Source of the DNA: Flaccisagitta enflata | Taxonomy: Eukaryota; Chaetognatha; Sagittoidea; Aphragmophora | Direction of reading: 5' to 3' | DNA length: 64,000 bases | Assembly: GCA_965153355.1 (NCBI GenBank) | Contig: OZ231127.1 | Location: 87,420,001 to 87,484,000, forward strand | Shown: positions 33,478 to 43,554 of the stretch, in pieces | Layout: every line of letters begins with the position of its first letter | Position numbering within the stretch: position 1 is the first letter of the stretch | The notes under the pieces: model-generated | What the model saw: only the letters and a program-made list of their open reading frames with translations | Told to the model about the DNA's origin: nothing | Database searches by the model: none | Program-made: the position numbers and the translations under genes

Positions 33478-34190
33478 AAGGCCGTTTACACGGCACCATT
33501 AGTCACGGACGGGTGGGCAGAAGCGAACAAGTCATCCAAGGATTGCACATGGTCAGCGGTACCCGATGCCCCGCTTGGAGTGATCAACTGAAGAGGTGGA
33601 GTAAGAGCAGGGCAGCGGCCCCAAAGGGCCGATATAGGACAATGTAGGACACAGGGGTGAATTTCCTTACGTCTTGAGAAGGCATATTTCAGGCGTTAAA
33701 GGCAATTTCCCATGATATTCAATGGGAGCTATGTATTTTCTGTAATTTATTGTCAATTTTTCATGTTATTCAATGGGAATTTCATTCTTTTGTCAATTTT
33801 CCATGTTATTCGATGGAAAATGTGCATTTTTCTATTGTTTGTGAATTTTCCATGTTATTAAATGGGAAGTTTGCAAGTTTTCATTTTTTTATGTTATTCA
33901 ATGGGAAGTTTGCATTTTGTCATTTCCCAAAGTTATTTAATGGAAATTTGAGAATTGAGAAGGTTCAGGGGGGGACGCACGGACGGACGGACGGACGGAC
34001 GGACGGACGGACGGAATGACGGACGGACGGACGGACAGACGTAAGGAAATTCACCCCTGTGTCCTACAGGACATCGGCCCTTTGGGGCAGCTGCCCAAAA
34101 AAGTGACTTTGTTACGGTCCGACCGACAGACTGACCGAAGGACCAACGGACTGAAAAGTGGCTTATAGAGTCGCGTGTCCGCGACTAAAA
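33478..34190 (-). mobile_element. Family A element split by a family D insertion
   Basis: Family A bases run from CAAGGCCGTTTACACGGCAC to GTGGGCAGAAGCGAACAA (33478-33531). They resume at 34100 with (CCGA)n-type sequence and finish at GTCGCGTGTCCGCGACTAAA (34190). The family D element 33532-34099 lies between them. Confidence 0.7.
33532..34099 (+). mobile_element. Family D cassette element
   Basis: Left module TCATCCAAGGATTGCACATG, GTCAGCGGTACCCGATGCCC, GCAGCGGCCCCAAAGGGCCG, then ACACAGGGGTGAATTTCC. The right arm is the inverse, GGAAATTCACCCCTGTGTCC to GCCCTTTGGGGCAGCTGCCC. The core is a minisatellite built on CCATGTTATTCAATGGGAA, followed by a (GGAC)n array (33972-34035). The core is unrelated to that of the 51167 copy although the arms match. 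Confidence 0.85.
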
Positions 34191-34419
34191 ACTTCTCCCG
34201 TCCCTTATCCGCGTCGACCTAAACATACTTTCCTACTTTAACACCTCCGGGATCGCTTTACCGCATCGCCTGCAAATATCCCATCTTCCACCCTATGAAT
34301 TTCCCTAAATCCGAGCTTATAACCACTCCTTCACCACTACTTTTCCAGCAACCCCAAAAGGCTGATGTCCTTTACAACATGAGACTGAACTTCAACTTGA
34401 AGTCTGCAAGACATCTGTC

Positions 34420-34603
34420 TTGTCATCCGTCCTTCGTTCTGTCGGTCGGTCGGTTGGTTGGTTGGTTGGTTGGTCGGTCACGTTTTACTTTTTTTTCATG
34501 ATTTGATTTCTTTGACCCTTTTTGCCAAAATGGTCTAGTGACCTCAAATATGGCCCGTACCCACCCGCACGCGACTTCGTTGGCCGTGTATCCAGCCTTG
34601 TTA
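34420..34603 (+). mobile_element. Family A element, left-truncated
   Basis: Lacks the palindromic start; has a (GGTT/GGTC)n array (34441-34477) and an intact GCACGCGACTTCG..CAGCCTTGTT end. Confidence 0.7.
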
Positions 34604-34837
34604 AGTCCTTCCCCTTCCCTTTCTTCTTGTCCTCCTCCTCCTCCTTGTTCTTCCTCCACTCTTCCTACTTGTCCTCATTCTGGCCCAGTATTCCTGCGTT
34701 GAGCGACAGAAGCGGCCATTTCCCTTGGAAAAATGGCAGTTTGAAGATGTCCCGCATACAGGATTAATGAGGACAAAAGAGAAAGAGCTGGAAGAAGAAG
34801 GAGAAGGAGGATAGGAAGAAGAAGAAGAAGTAAACAG

Positions 34838-34965
34838 GTCGCCCAAGGGCAATACGTGGTCAGCGATACCCGTTGCCCGTTGCCCGTTGCCCTACTTTGC
34901 ATGGTTGTAGATTGGAACGAGAGGCACGGCAGCGGCCCCAAAGGGGATAAGACGGCGAATTTTCG
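34838..34965 (+). mobile_element. Family D left arm fragment
   Basis: GTGGTCAGCGATACCCGTTG with a tandem CCCGTTG triplication, then ACGGCAGCGGCCCCAAAGGG. Confidence 0.6.
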
Positions 34966-35530
34966 AAGGAAAATTAAGTGTTTCACCATACTTTTTGCAT
35001 CATTATCAGGACAATAATGAAGCTGGAATGCTTTTAGTAGACATTTTGTCTCTAAAGACACCTGGTGTATACCTTTTTATCATATTCTGACCTAAAAAGT
35101 AATTTGAACTATGCGATTGACATGGAAAAAAGCAGGAAAATGATGTTTTTTAGTAAATTTCTGCTTACATTTTTTTTCAATTTCTGTGGTCTAAATTCTA
35201 AGAAAGCTATACACAGGGAAATGTTGCATTTTGAAAAACATAGTTCTCTCTGTAATCGATTTGGGAAGAGAACTATGTTCTTTGTTTTTTGATATTTTCA
35301 TTTTCTATGCAGATTCAAAATTTAGACCAGCCCTCTGTCAGTAACCAAAAATGAAAAAAGTAGAAATTTTCAATAAATCTTTTTTAGTAACATTGGCTAA
35401 ACTTGATCCTTCTTGCTAAATGAATGCAAATTTTTCTTTTAAATATTATATCTGAGCTATCTGAATCATTTTTATTCACTTGTTTTTCCATTTCCATTCA
35501 TTCAAAATTTCCATTTTGACCCTCTTTGAA
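34966..35530. other. AT-rich, nothing recognised
   Basis: No repeat or gene is seen. Confidence 0.35.
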
Positions 35531-35534
35531 ACAC

Positions 35535-35975
35535 AAATGTTGCCTTCGGAGGGACGCTGTCATAAAGTCCTGTAGAACACAGGGGACTTTCGTTCGTTCG
35601 TTCGTTAGTTCGTACGTTCGTTCGTTCGTTCGTTTGTTCGTTTGTTCGTTTGTTCGTTTGTTCGTTTGTTCGTTTGTTCGTTTGTTCGTTTGTTCGTTCG
35701 TTCGTTCGTTTGTCCATCTATCCATCCGTCCGTCCGTCTGTCCATCCATCCCTCCGTCTGTACGCCCCTCCCGGCCCTCTCAGGCCTAAAATCTGTCCTC
35801 TCAGACCAAAAATGAGAAGTTTGCATTTTATCAAGTTTCCATGTTGGGATGGAATTCGAACCTTGAGAATCTTCTGGGGACCGACGGACAGACGGAAGGA
35901 CGGACGGACGGACGGACGGACGGACGGACGGAAGGACGGACGGACGGACAAACGGATGGACGGCCGCTGCCCAAA
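35535..35975 (+). mobile_element. Family D-like element with paired tetranucleotide arrays
   Basis: AAGTCCTGTAGAACACAGGG arm, then (GTTC/GTTT)n at 35587-35710, a CTCTCAGGCCTAAAATCTGT core remnant, then (GGAC)n at 35880-35950 and GGCCGCTGCCCAAAAAGGG as the right end. Confidence 0.65.
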
Positions 35976-35984
35976 AAGGGAGAA

Positions 35985-36100
35985 CGGGAAGAAGAAGAAG
36001 AAGAAGAAGAAGAAGAAGAAAAAGAAAAAGAAAAAGAAAAAGAAAAAGAAGAAGAAGAAGAAGAAGAAGAGGAATAAGAAGAAGAAAAAGAGGAATGAGA
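35985..36100. repeat. (GAA)n purine tract
   Basis: GAA and AAAAAG repeats. Confidence 0.95.
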
Positions 36101-36431
36101 AGGAGGGAAGCGAGGACGCAGGATGGTACATGAGAGCAAGAAAAAGAAGAACAAGAAGTAGATATGATGATAAGGTACAGGAAGGAAGGCTCGGCTCAGA
36201 ACAGTAGAGATAACAAAAATATGTATAAAAAGAAGAAAAAAACGAATGAAAAAAGAAACCCGGTTCTGTCCTTCTACTACCATATCATTTGAAGTTTCTG
36301 CCATTCAACTTTGGAATCTTTACGTCTTTCAACCGATTCAGCAATTCGTCTTTTCAAAAACATGACCATTCATCTATTCAATCATTCAGTTACATTCATA
36401 TTCCAATGTTACAACTTTTCTAGACTCAACT

Positions 36432-36693
36432 GGATGCGTTTCTCGTCACAGATAACCGCGTTTTTGACGGGCCACTTGGTCGCTCGCTACGTTTGTTCGC
36501 TTGCACCGCTAACACTGCTTACTCGCTTTATAGAGCTCTGCTTCACTATGCTTGCTTTATGCTTGCTTTAGGCTTGCTCAATCACTTCACTTACATTCTC
36601 GTGAGACACAAACAAAATTCATAAAAACGTATCCATGCTGAAGACGCGACTAATGGGAATAAACGCGATTGTTGTCATTACTGGGAACACTCC
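36432..36693 (+). mobile_element. Family F MITE, diverged
   Basis: GGATGCGTTTCTCGTCACAG start, GGGCCACTTGGTCGCTCGCT inside, and an AACGCGATTGTTGTCATTAC-like far end. Confidence 0.6.
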
Positions 36694-37236
36694 TTTACAT
36701 TATTATGCCAATGTTACAACTTTTCGTGACTCTCTTTTTCAGATCCTCAGCTCCGTCCGGAACGCCCATTTATACGCCTTTGGCTGTGACATCACTCACC
36801 ACAACAACTTATCCTGATTCCCCGCCTTTCTACAACAATAACATTAGATAATAGCAACAACAACAACAATAATCACGTATGCGCTTCCATTCAAGACTCA
36901 GGTATTCATTCTGATCGACTATGTTGCTTTCTACTAGATTTTTTTTTGGTGGGGGGGAGTGGGGGGAGTGGGGGTGGATGGGGAGGTGAAAGCGTCATTC
37001 AAATTAGCAGAAGAATTACTTGTTCTAACTTGATGGTGCATCAAATGAATAAATCTTTCTTTTAGAAGCAAAAAAGCTGCACTTTAAAAGAGATTTCTTC
37101 ATGAATAGATTCAATAGAGCTGTTTACAAGTCAACAAGAAAAAACCTTTCTTTTTAATCAACCCAGTAAGCTTGTGCTTGAAGTAGTTTCAAAGAGATTG
37201 CAGTTATAGTAAATGCATATATGCTTCTTTACACCT
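36694..37236. other. Unassigned, with a G-rich patch
   Basis: A G-rich stretch lies at 36948-36983 (runs of 5-7 G). An acceptor-like CTCTTTTTCAG at 36731-36741 is followed by short open frames of unknown meaning. Confidence 0.35.
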
Positions 37237-37420
37237 ACAGTACGATGGAAGCAAAGACGACCAAGACTGGCGGATAGATTTTTAGTATTCTAATTTTATT
37301 TGATCTGAAAAATTCGAGATTTGTGTTAATTAAAGGTTGCTCTATTGAATGAATATGTTTGATTCTTTCAAACTTCAACTTGTGACTTGACTTCATCAAG
37401 ACTTCATTTCTCAACATTCA
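37237..37420 (-). repeat. Inverted duplication, left arm
   Basis: About 185 bp that matches the reverse complement of 37981-38165 at perhaps three quarters identity. Both arms keep an open frame in the matching orientation with shared residues (HIHxIEQ). Confidence 0.65.
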
Positions 37421-37485
37421 GTGGGCAAGACTTTGATACATATTAGAATAAGGTCAGCTCAATTGGACCATTTTTAGTAATAGGC

Positions 37486-37625
37486 ACGCGACTCTACACC
37501 TTGCCGTGTCGGTCAGTAGGTAGATCGGTCCGTCCATCCATCATATTTTTGAATTCCGAGCGGTTTTTGCATTACTGCTCCTGCCCAACCATCCGCGACT
37601 GGATTGCCGTGTATCCGGCCTTGTA
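37486..37625 (+). mobile_element. Family A element, diverged
   Basis: GGCACGCGACTCTACACC start, short GGTC block, GTGTATCCGGCCTTGT end. Confidence 0.65.
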
Positions 37626-37721
37626 GGTTTTATGGCAGTTTTAAGCTTTGCTGAAATATTAGTTTACATGATTATTCTTTTTAAGAAATAGCTGTAAAAC
37701 CTAAAAAAACAATCCAATACT

Positions 37722-37939
37722 TTTTTAGTCGCGTGCACGCGACTCTACAACCCGCTTTGTTGGTTGGTCAGTTGGTTGGTCCATCGGTTGGTCGGTTGGT
37801 CGGTCGGTCACGCTTTACTTTTTTATATGATTTTACATCTTTGACCTTACTGCTCCTGCCCTATTGGTCTGGTTACATCAAATATGGCCCCTGCCCACCC
37901 GCACCCGACTTCGGTAGCCGTGTAGCCGACCTTGTTTAA
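37722..37939 (+). mobile_element. Family A element, near full length
   Basis: Intact palindromic start and GGCCCCTGCCCACCCGCACC..GCCGTGTAGCC end; GGTT/GGTC array at 37758-37808. Confidence 0.8.
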
Positions 37940-37980
37940 TTATATACTATTTTTTGCATGATCTGATGAGATAGGTTAGA

Positions 37981-38165
37981 ATGTTGAAAAATGGATTCCA
38001 GATAAGGGCAAATCACGACTTGAAGTCTGAAAAAAGCATACATATTCACGCAATAGAGCAATGTTTATTTAGCATAAATCTCAAATTTTCTATGAATCAA
38101 ATGAAATTAAGATTCTTAAAATCTATCCTCCATTCTAGGTTGTCTTTGCCCCCAACGTACTGCAA
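37981..38165 (+). repeat. Inverted duplication, right arm
   Basis: Partner of 37237-37420; the 560 bp between the arms holds two family A copies. Confidence 0.65.
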
Positions 38166-38238
38166 GTGTTTGGTATTTCATACTCCCATCTTTATTTATT
38201 CATTTGGTTCCATCCCATATATTCTCTGTCTCTTTCAG

Positions 38239-38717
38239 ATCACCCCTCGAATATGGCCGTGACCTCTTTTACCAACAAAGATACCCTGTCTCGAAACCAT
38301 GTCACGACACCTCAGACCGGAAGAGGCGGTGGTGGTGGCGATGGTGGTGGTGGTGGTTTTGGCGATGGTAGTGGAGGTGGCGGAGGGGGTGTTTATGGTG
38401 GTGTTTTAGATGTCGTCGCCGGGACAGGCTTTGGAGTCGATCAAGCCGCCCCTTCTGCCGCCTCCGCCGCCTCCGCCGCCTCCGCCGCCTCTTCCGTCCA
38501 ACCCCGCCGACCCTTTGACCTCGCCATCGCAGACCGAAACCACCATCACTCCTCCTCCTCCTCCTCCCATCACCATCATCATCACCATCATCACCATCAT
38601 CCTCGTCATCATGGAGGAGCTTCTTCGAACGCGGCCCCGTTACAAGCTCTGCCTCCGGGACATCGTCAAGACCCGCAAGAAAGAAGATTTTTAGAGGCCG
38701 CCGAAAGAGGAGACAAA
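38239..38717 (+). CDS. Putative exon, TRPC-like N-terminus leading into an ankyrin repeat
   Basis: The acceptor is TCTCTTTCAG (ending 38238) and the likely start codon is the ATG at 38253. The frame runs to a phase-0 donor GACAAA|GTGAGTTC (38717/38718). The first ~130 residues are low-complexity (Gly, Ala, Ser and His runs). The last 25 are not, and end ERRFLEAAERGDK. That pattern resembles the beginning of the first ankyrin repeat of TRPC-type cation channels, where R-F-L-x-A-A-E-x-G is usual. If right, the channel body lies in exons beyond the donor, none of which was found in the window. Other frames are also open in parts, so the low-complexity section is less certain than the tail. A general ankyrin protein is the main alternative. 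Confidence 0.5.
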
Positions 38718-39285
38718 GTGAGTTCTATGAGAGAAGAGACAAAGTGAGTTCTATGAGCGAAGAGACAAAGTGAGTTCTATGAGAGAAGAGACAAAGTGAA
38801 AAGAAGAGACAGAAAGAGGAGAAAAAGTGAGTTCTATGAGAGAAGAGACAAAGTGAGTTACATGCAGGAGGAGACAAAGTGTGTTCAATGAAAGAAGAGA
38901 CAAAGTGAGATCTATGAGAGAAGAGACGAAGTGAGTTCTATGAGAGAAGAGACAAAGTGAGTTCTATGAGAGAAGAGACAAAGTGAGTTACATACAAGAG
39001 GAGACAAAGTGAGTTCGATGAAAGAAGAGACAAAGTGAGTTCTATGAGAGAAGAGACAAAGTGAGATCTATGAGAGAAGAGACAAAGTGAAAAGAAGAGA
39101 CAGAAAGAGGAGGCAAAGTGAGTTCTATGAAAGAGGAGACAACGTGAGTCCTACAAGAGAAGAGACAGAAAGAGGAGACAAATTGAGTGCCATGAAAGAG
39201 AATTTAGAGGAGACAAAGTGAGCACCATGAAAGAAGAAACCAAATGAGGGAAGAGACATAAAGAGGAGACGAAGTGAGTGCCTAA
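38718..39285 (+). repeat. 26-bp minisatellite made of the exon's own 5' splice site
   Basis: Units near GACAAAGTGAGTTCTATGAG plus AGAAGA start exactly at the exon end and continue about 20 times. Most units retain AAAGTGAG; some carry GTGAAA, GTGTG or ATTGAG instead. The array degenerates toward 39285. Confidence 0.9.
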
Positions 39286-39545
39286 ATAGCTAATAACGCA
39301 ATTGTTAACTCAGGAACATATCCTTATCATAAAAAGGCAGTTTGGTGAAATAATGTTTTTTGTTGTTTGTTTTTGATCTTTTTTGTTTTGTTTTTCTTGT
39401 GTGTGTAATTTCAGCTTATTCTAAGAATAGAAAGAAAAGACAATTTGTTTTTACATGATGATAAAGAAAATATGGAATTTATGGGTAGATATAAAGTTTG
39501 CTATATAGAAGAATTGCGGATCAGTAATGGCGCAAGTCATCAACA
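39286..39545. other. Unassigned
   Basis: AT-rich, nothing recognised. Confidence 0.35.
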
Positions 39546-39559
39546 AACAAGGCTGGATA

Positions 39560-40762
39560 CTATCTAGAACATATGTTTGTCGGCAAGCATTATGGGACAT
39601 ACTACCTAGGAAATATGTTTGGCGACGCCTTTAACGAGAGATATCTCAGCTTCCCCTTGAGATAAGTTAACAAAATTTATGAGCATTTTAATCTACGTCG
39701 AAAAATCTACAATCTGAGCGCAATCTCGTCTCTGTGCGTTAAACCGTTAAGAAATGCCATATGTTTAAGGTTGATCATGTACTTTCAAAACTAGCAAACA
39801 AAGTAAAATTCATTTTTTCTTCTACCCTTCCATCTTTGAAATGCTCTCAAATTTTACTAGAATATGATGGTGACATGCGGATTGCACCACTGGTAAGCTC
39901 TTAAGCTCTAGTTTTATAATTTCATGGATTTTCAGTCAAATTTTGGAAGGGAAGTAGCCCAAATTTGCAGCCAAAATGACCAAAATCTACTATTATTACC
40001 ACAACCACCTTTTAGTTGTGATAAACAAACCAAACTTGCGATCCCTTAATTGGATTGAAGATTATGTTTCTCTTTTGTTCTACTTAGTATGAATATAAAA
40101 AATAACTAAAAACGATCAGATACACAAGATTTGAGCACATGAGGAGGGAAACATACTACCAACCCTAAGTGTTGCCAAAAATTTTTCCTAGATAGTATCT
40201 CTGCTCTAAATAAGAAATTAATATGAAAATCAGTGTGATTCTGAAACTACATCAAATTTCTGAGCTAACGCCACCAACGGCATTCTTTTATCTCAATTCA
40301 TTTAGAAATGACAAGTAAAATAAGAATACTACTCCAAATGTAAAATGGCAGAAAAATAAGATTTCATTTCCTTTCAGTTATAGCACTTGGCAAAACCTCA
40401 TTTTTCAGCCATTTCCGGATTTTTTTTTGCTGCTTAAGTGATGACAAAGGGTAGTCATGTATATGTCTTCACTCCCTCTAAACCCGGTCTCTTGTCAGAT
40501 ACTTTTATGGAGACAGCTACAGAGATGGGAGCACACATCATAAAGCATGGGCTGAAAAAAATCTGCTCTCATGTTGTGAGGGGAGATCGTGTCATTCCAC
40601 TTTGAAATATGTCTACAAAAGCGTATCAGTTCAATTAATGAAATACGTTGATGTCCTTAAGACTCAAAAAAGTCTCACATGTGTCTCATTGATGTTTTCT
40701 GAATGATTTTTTGGATACAGAACCTGATTCTAATCTTGCCGACAAACTTTTGTTCTAGATAG
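39560..40762. mobile_element. TA-target DNA transposon, outer, 1203 bp
   Basis: Terminal inverted repeats CTATCTAGAACATATGTTTG and its partner ..CTTTTGTTCTAGATAG with GCCGACAAA inside, flanked by TA at 39558-39559 and 40763-40764. Its length is inflated by the inner element. No transposase frame. Confidence 0.75.
39602..40195. mobile_element. TA-target DNA transposon, inner, 594 bp
   Basis: CTACCTAGGAAATATGTTTG at the left and the inverse ..TTTTTCCTAGATAG at the right, with TA at 39600-39601 and 40196-40197. The ends resemble those of the outer element, so both are one family; 54820-55388 has CTATCTTAG ends and may be a relative. Confidence 0.7.
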
Positions 40763-41062
40763 TACACGGCTACCGAAGTCGCGTGCAGGTGGGCAGGGGC
40801 CATATTTGAGGTCACTAGACCATTTAGGCAATAGCCGTAGGGCCAAAGAAATAAAATCATAAAAAAAAGTAGAATGTGACTGACCGACGGACGGACAAAG
40901 TGGGTTGTAGAGTCGCGTGCACGCAACTAAAAAAATATAAAAAGAATATAGATTCACGGATATGATCAGATATAAATGTGGTGCACAAATACAAAAGATT
41001 TAGTGAGAAAATGGTCATCCAGTTTTAATCAGAAAAAAGATTTATGATGGTTATCCCATTAA

Positions 41063-42913
41063 CTAATTGGGTCTCACATTTCCCGCGACACGTTTCATCA
41101 GCGTATGACAAAAAAGCGATATCAGGGCCAAAATGGAACCAAAAAGACAAATCAAGATCAGATTTCTGAGCGTAATGTCATCGGTAATGGAGTCCTGGTT
41201 GTTTACAAGACCGTTTGAAAATGCGTTAAGACTGTACCATTTCTTGTGCAGCTTCTCCAACGATCCATCTGATTTCTTACGCTGGATGAAAATATTAAAC
41301 GATCGTATCAATTTGGGATCGGCCATTTTAAAGAAATAAAAACCCAAAAAGTAAGTGGACCAGTCGGTTTTAATCGCGATTTTGGTTCGATCTAACGCTT
41401 TCATCAACCTATTTTCCATACCGGCTAAATTGAACACGCATGTGAGATACAAATGACGGTTATCTAGTAACAATTTCACCGTTAAATCCGAGTATCCGTT
41501 ACTCGACATTTCTTGTTCCAAACGCGAATAAACATCATCGTTTCTTTTCAATTGGAAATATTTTTCCGTCAAAGCTTTGACGACGCTTTGCTCGCTGTGA
41601 CGGAGCGTCGGACTCATGAAAAACTTGCGATCGCCGTCCAACACGTTTTGATACGTGTTCATATTATCCTGAAGCTTGGTTACGGTCAAAAGTGACGAAT
41701 AATTTGCGGACAGAACCATCGCGAACCAAAACCAAACAACGTTCCAAATGAAAAGGAGAATTCTCCTCGAAAAAGTCTCGGTTATGGTAGAATCGTGTAA
41801 CCCAAACGGCATCAAGGCGAAGCTCCACAAAGCCTCACCCACCCCTCCTCCAGCTTCTTCTTCTCCTCCTCCTCCTCCTCCTCCTCCATCTCCTCCATCT
41901 CCATCGCCAGATGATAAAGCACCCCGATGATTGTATTTCTGCTCTATTTTGACAATGATCGCGAGAAAAAAAGCTCCAATCGCGGGTAAAATCAAACATG
42001 AAACTAGAAATTTAGGACTCGGACTCGCTCGATAATCATTTTCGTCTTCCAAATGAATGATCAGCGCGGGATACATGGCCACCGGTTGGGTGATTTGAAA
42101 GTGCTTCACAGCAAACTCGGATGTTAATTGCTGATTGAGAAACGCGATATTTTCTTCCTCCGTTGAATTGAGGGCGATTTGATCACGATGTTTGTAATAG
42201 GCGGACAATTTATGGTAATGAAAGTGCTTAAGAGTGACGTTGATGCATGACAATTTGACAAACTCCGCGAACAGTTCGGCGCTGAATCCTGTGAGATCGT
42301 CCAAAGTGTTGACGGTGTTGTTTGGTGGTGACGGTGTTGTTTGGTGTTTACGGTGTTGTTTGGTGTTGACGATGTTGTTTGGTGACGAAAGACGTGGCTC
42401 AATTTCTCTTGGAAAAGACGCCGAGTGCAAAGTCAAGCTTTTGCTTGCAAGGTTGAATTCGTCGAGACATAGAGATGGAGATGGAGATGGAGATGGAAAT
42501 GGAGATGGAGATGGAGATGGAGATGAAGATGGAGATGGTGATGGAGATGGAGATGGAGATGGAGATGGAGATGAAGATGGAGATGGTGATGGAGATGGAG
42601 ATGGAGATGGAGATGGAGATGGAGATGAAGATGGAGATGGAGATGGAGATGGAGATGGAGATGGAGATGGAGATGAAGATGGAGATGAAGATGGAGATGG
42701 TGATGGAGATGGAGATGGAAATGGAGATGGAGATGGAGATGGAGATGGAGATGGAGATGGAGATGGAGATGGAGATGGAGATGGAGATGGAGATGGAAAT
42801 GGAGATGCCTGAGACAGTCCTTTGTCAATTGACAAAGTAACCACCAGACGCAGGCACAGATAAAGGAAATACATCATTCTTTCAAGATGTATCGAGATGT
42901 TGAAAATTCCCAT
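41063..42913 (-). CDS. Ionotropic receptor-like (divergent iGluR family) protein
   Basis: 616-residue single-exon frame. Residues 1-35 hold a hydrophobic signal-peptide-like segment ([16 protein letters not shown]). Residues 36-146 are a Ser-Pro repeat encoded by a 6-bp array. S1 of a ligand-binding domain starts near 209 ([14 protein letters not shown]). M1 is about 302-323, followed by a Gly/Glu-rich insert (336-358). A pore-like segment [16 protein letters not shown] lies at 361-376, then M3 at about 384-410 with ANYSSLLTV in place of the glutamate-receptor SYTANLAAF. S2 is 411-560 and M4 is 582-605. There is no amino-terminal domain, as in divergent chemosensory IRs. Expected role: a ligand-gated cation channel in the plasma membrane, ligand unknown. 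The usual Arg and Asp/Glu glutamate-binding residues are not obvious. A second start at residue 13 would also give a signal peptide. Confidence 0.85.
   Translation of the reverse strand: MGIFNISIHLERMMYFLYLCLRLVVTLSIDKGLSQASPFPSPSPSPSPSPSPSPSPSPSPSPSPFPSPSPSPSPSSSPSSSPSPSPSPSPSPSPSSSPSPSPSPSPSPSPSPSSSPSPSPSPSPSPSPSSSPSPSPSPFPSPSPSPSLCLDEFNLASKSLTLHSASFPREIEPRLSSPNNIVNTKQHRKHQTTPSPPNNTVNTLDDLTGFSAELFAEFVKLSCINVTLKHFHYHKLSAYYKHRDQIALNSTEEENIAFLNQQLTSEFAVKHFQITQPVAMYPALIIHLEDENDYRASPSPKFLVSCLILPAIGAFFLAIIVKIEQKYNHRGALSSGDGDGGDGGGGGGGGEEEAGGGVGEALWSFALMPFGLHDSTITETFSRRILLFIWNVVWFWFAMVLSANYSSLLTVTKLQDNMNTYQNVLDGDRKFFMSPTLRHSEQSVVKALTEKYFQLKRNDDVYSRLEQEMSSNGYSDLTVKLLLDNRHLYLTCVFNLAGMENRLMKALDRTKIAIKTDWSTYFLGFYFFKMADPKLIRSFNIFIQRKKSDGSLEKLHKKWYSLNAFSNGLVNNQDSITDDITLRNLILICLFGSILALISLFCHTLMKRVAGNVRPN
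42300..42388 (-). repeat. ~21-bp minisatellite inside the IR coding frame
   Basis: Units like GGTGTTGTTTGGTGTTGACG repeat about four times and encode Asn/Thr/Pro-rich sequence just before S1. Confidence 0.85.
42475..42805 (-). repeat. Hexanucleotide (GGAGAT)n inside the IR coding frame
   Basis: About 55 units with scattered GAAGAT, GGTGAT and GGAAAT variants. Because the unit is 6 bp, length changes keep the frame and add or remove Ser-Pro dipeptides. Confidence 0.97.
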
Positions 42914-42993
42914 TGATAAAAATGGTAAAGAATCGAAGTTTGGGAGGTTGCTTCAAAATGAATGGACATGGTGTCTTTACTAGCTCATTCAGT

Positions 42994-43001
42994 ATTTTAT
43001 A
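42994..43001 (-). promoter_or_regulatory. Possible TATA box of the IR-like gene
   Basis: ATTTTATA on the plus strand reads TATAAAAT on the minus strand, about 85 bp upstream of the ATG at 42913. Position and sequence fit a core promoter but nothing else confirms it. Confidence 0.3.
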
Positions 43002-43554
43002 GCATTCTGAAATATAAGGCCCATTGGAATTTTATAGAGTAGGGATTGGTTAATGAATAAAACCTAGAAAAGTTAGCAGTGAGCAATAGATGGATTATCA
43101 TTTCAGTTTAGCGGTCGATGCTTTCCGCAAATGTTTTTTTTTTTTCTTTCCAAAAACAACTATTCTTATCTCGCCAAAGTGTGATTCCTCCTCTTCATTT
43201 TTATGCTCGGAAAAAATGTCGCCTCTGTTTGATGTTCTCTTTTCAAATGCAAAATCCAATTCCGAAAGTTGCGAAAAATGGTGAAAAAAAATGAACAAAT
43301 GATGAAAAAACAGTAAAAAAGATTTAGTAAATGCGGCGACGAAGATATTTCCACGAGAATCGTAGAATCGATAGAAATTCAAGTTTTGCCAGATGTAACC
43401 AAATCCAGCGACTGAAACAATCCAAACATAATATTAACTGAACCACGTCCAGAACAAAATTCTAGAACCTTTCTAAACGATTTTTTTTCTGTTGGCAGTG
43501 AGTCCTGCATTTACCAACCGGGTGGTTTAAAAAAAACTTCTGTTTTTATAATAA
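43002..43554. other. Upstream region of the IR-like gene, nothing recognised
   Basis: AT-rich; a TTTTTC/GAAAAA inverted similarity spans roughly 43130-43320. No gene called. Confidence 0.35.

Larger units (their letters stand above)
39546..40930 (-). mobile_element. Family A element split by nested TA-target transposons
   Basis: AACAAGGCTGGATA (39546-39559) is continued by CACGGCTACCGAAGTCGCGT at 40765 and ends at the family palindrome near 40930. Intact copies read GGATACACGG across this junction, which defines the empty site and shows TA duplication. Confidence 0.85.

Noticed and set aside
38410-38694. Alternative Pro-rich plus frame overlapping the TRPC-like exon
   Set aside because: It stops before the donor and lacks the ankyrin-like tail; the other frame reaches the splice site in phase.
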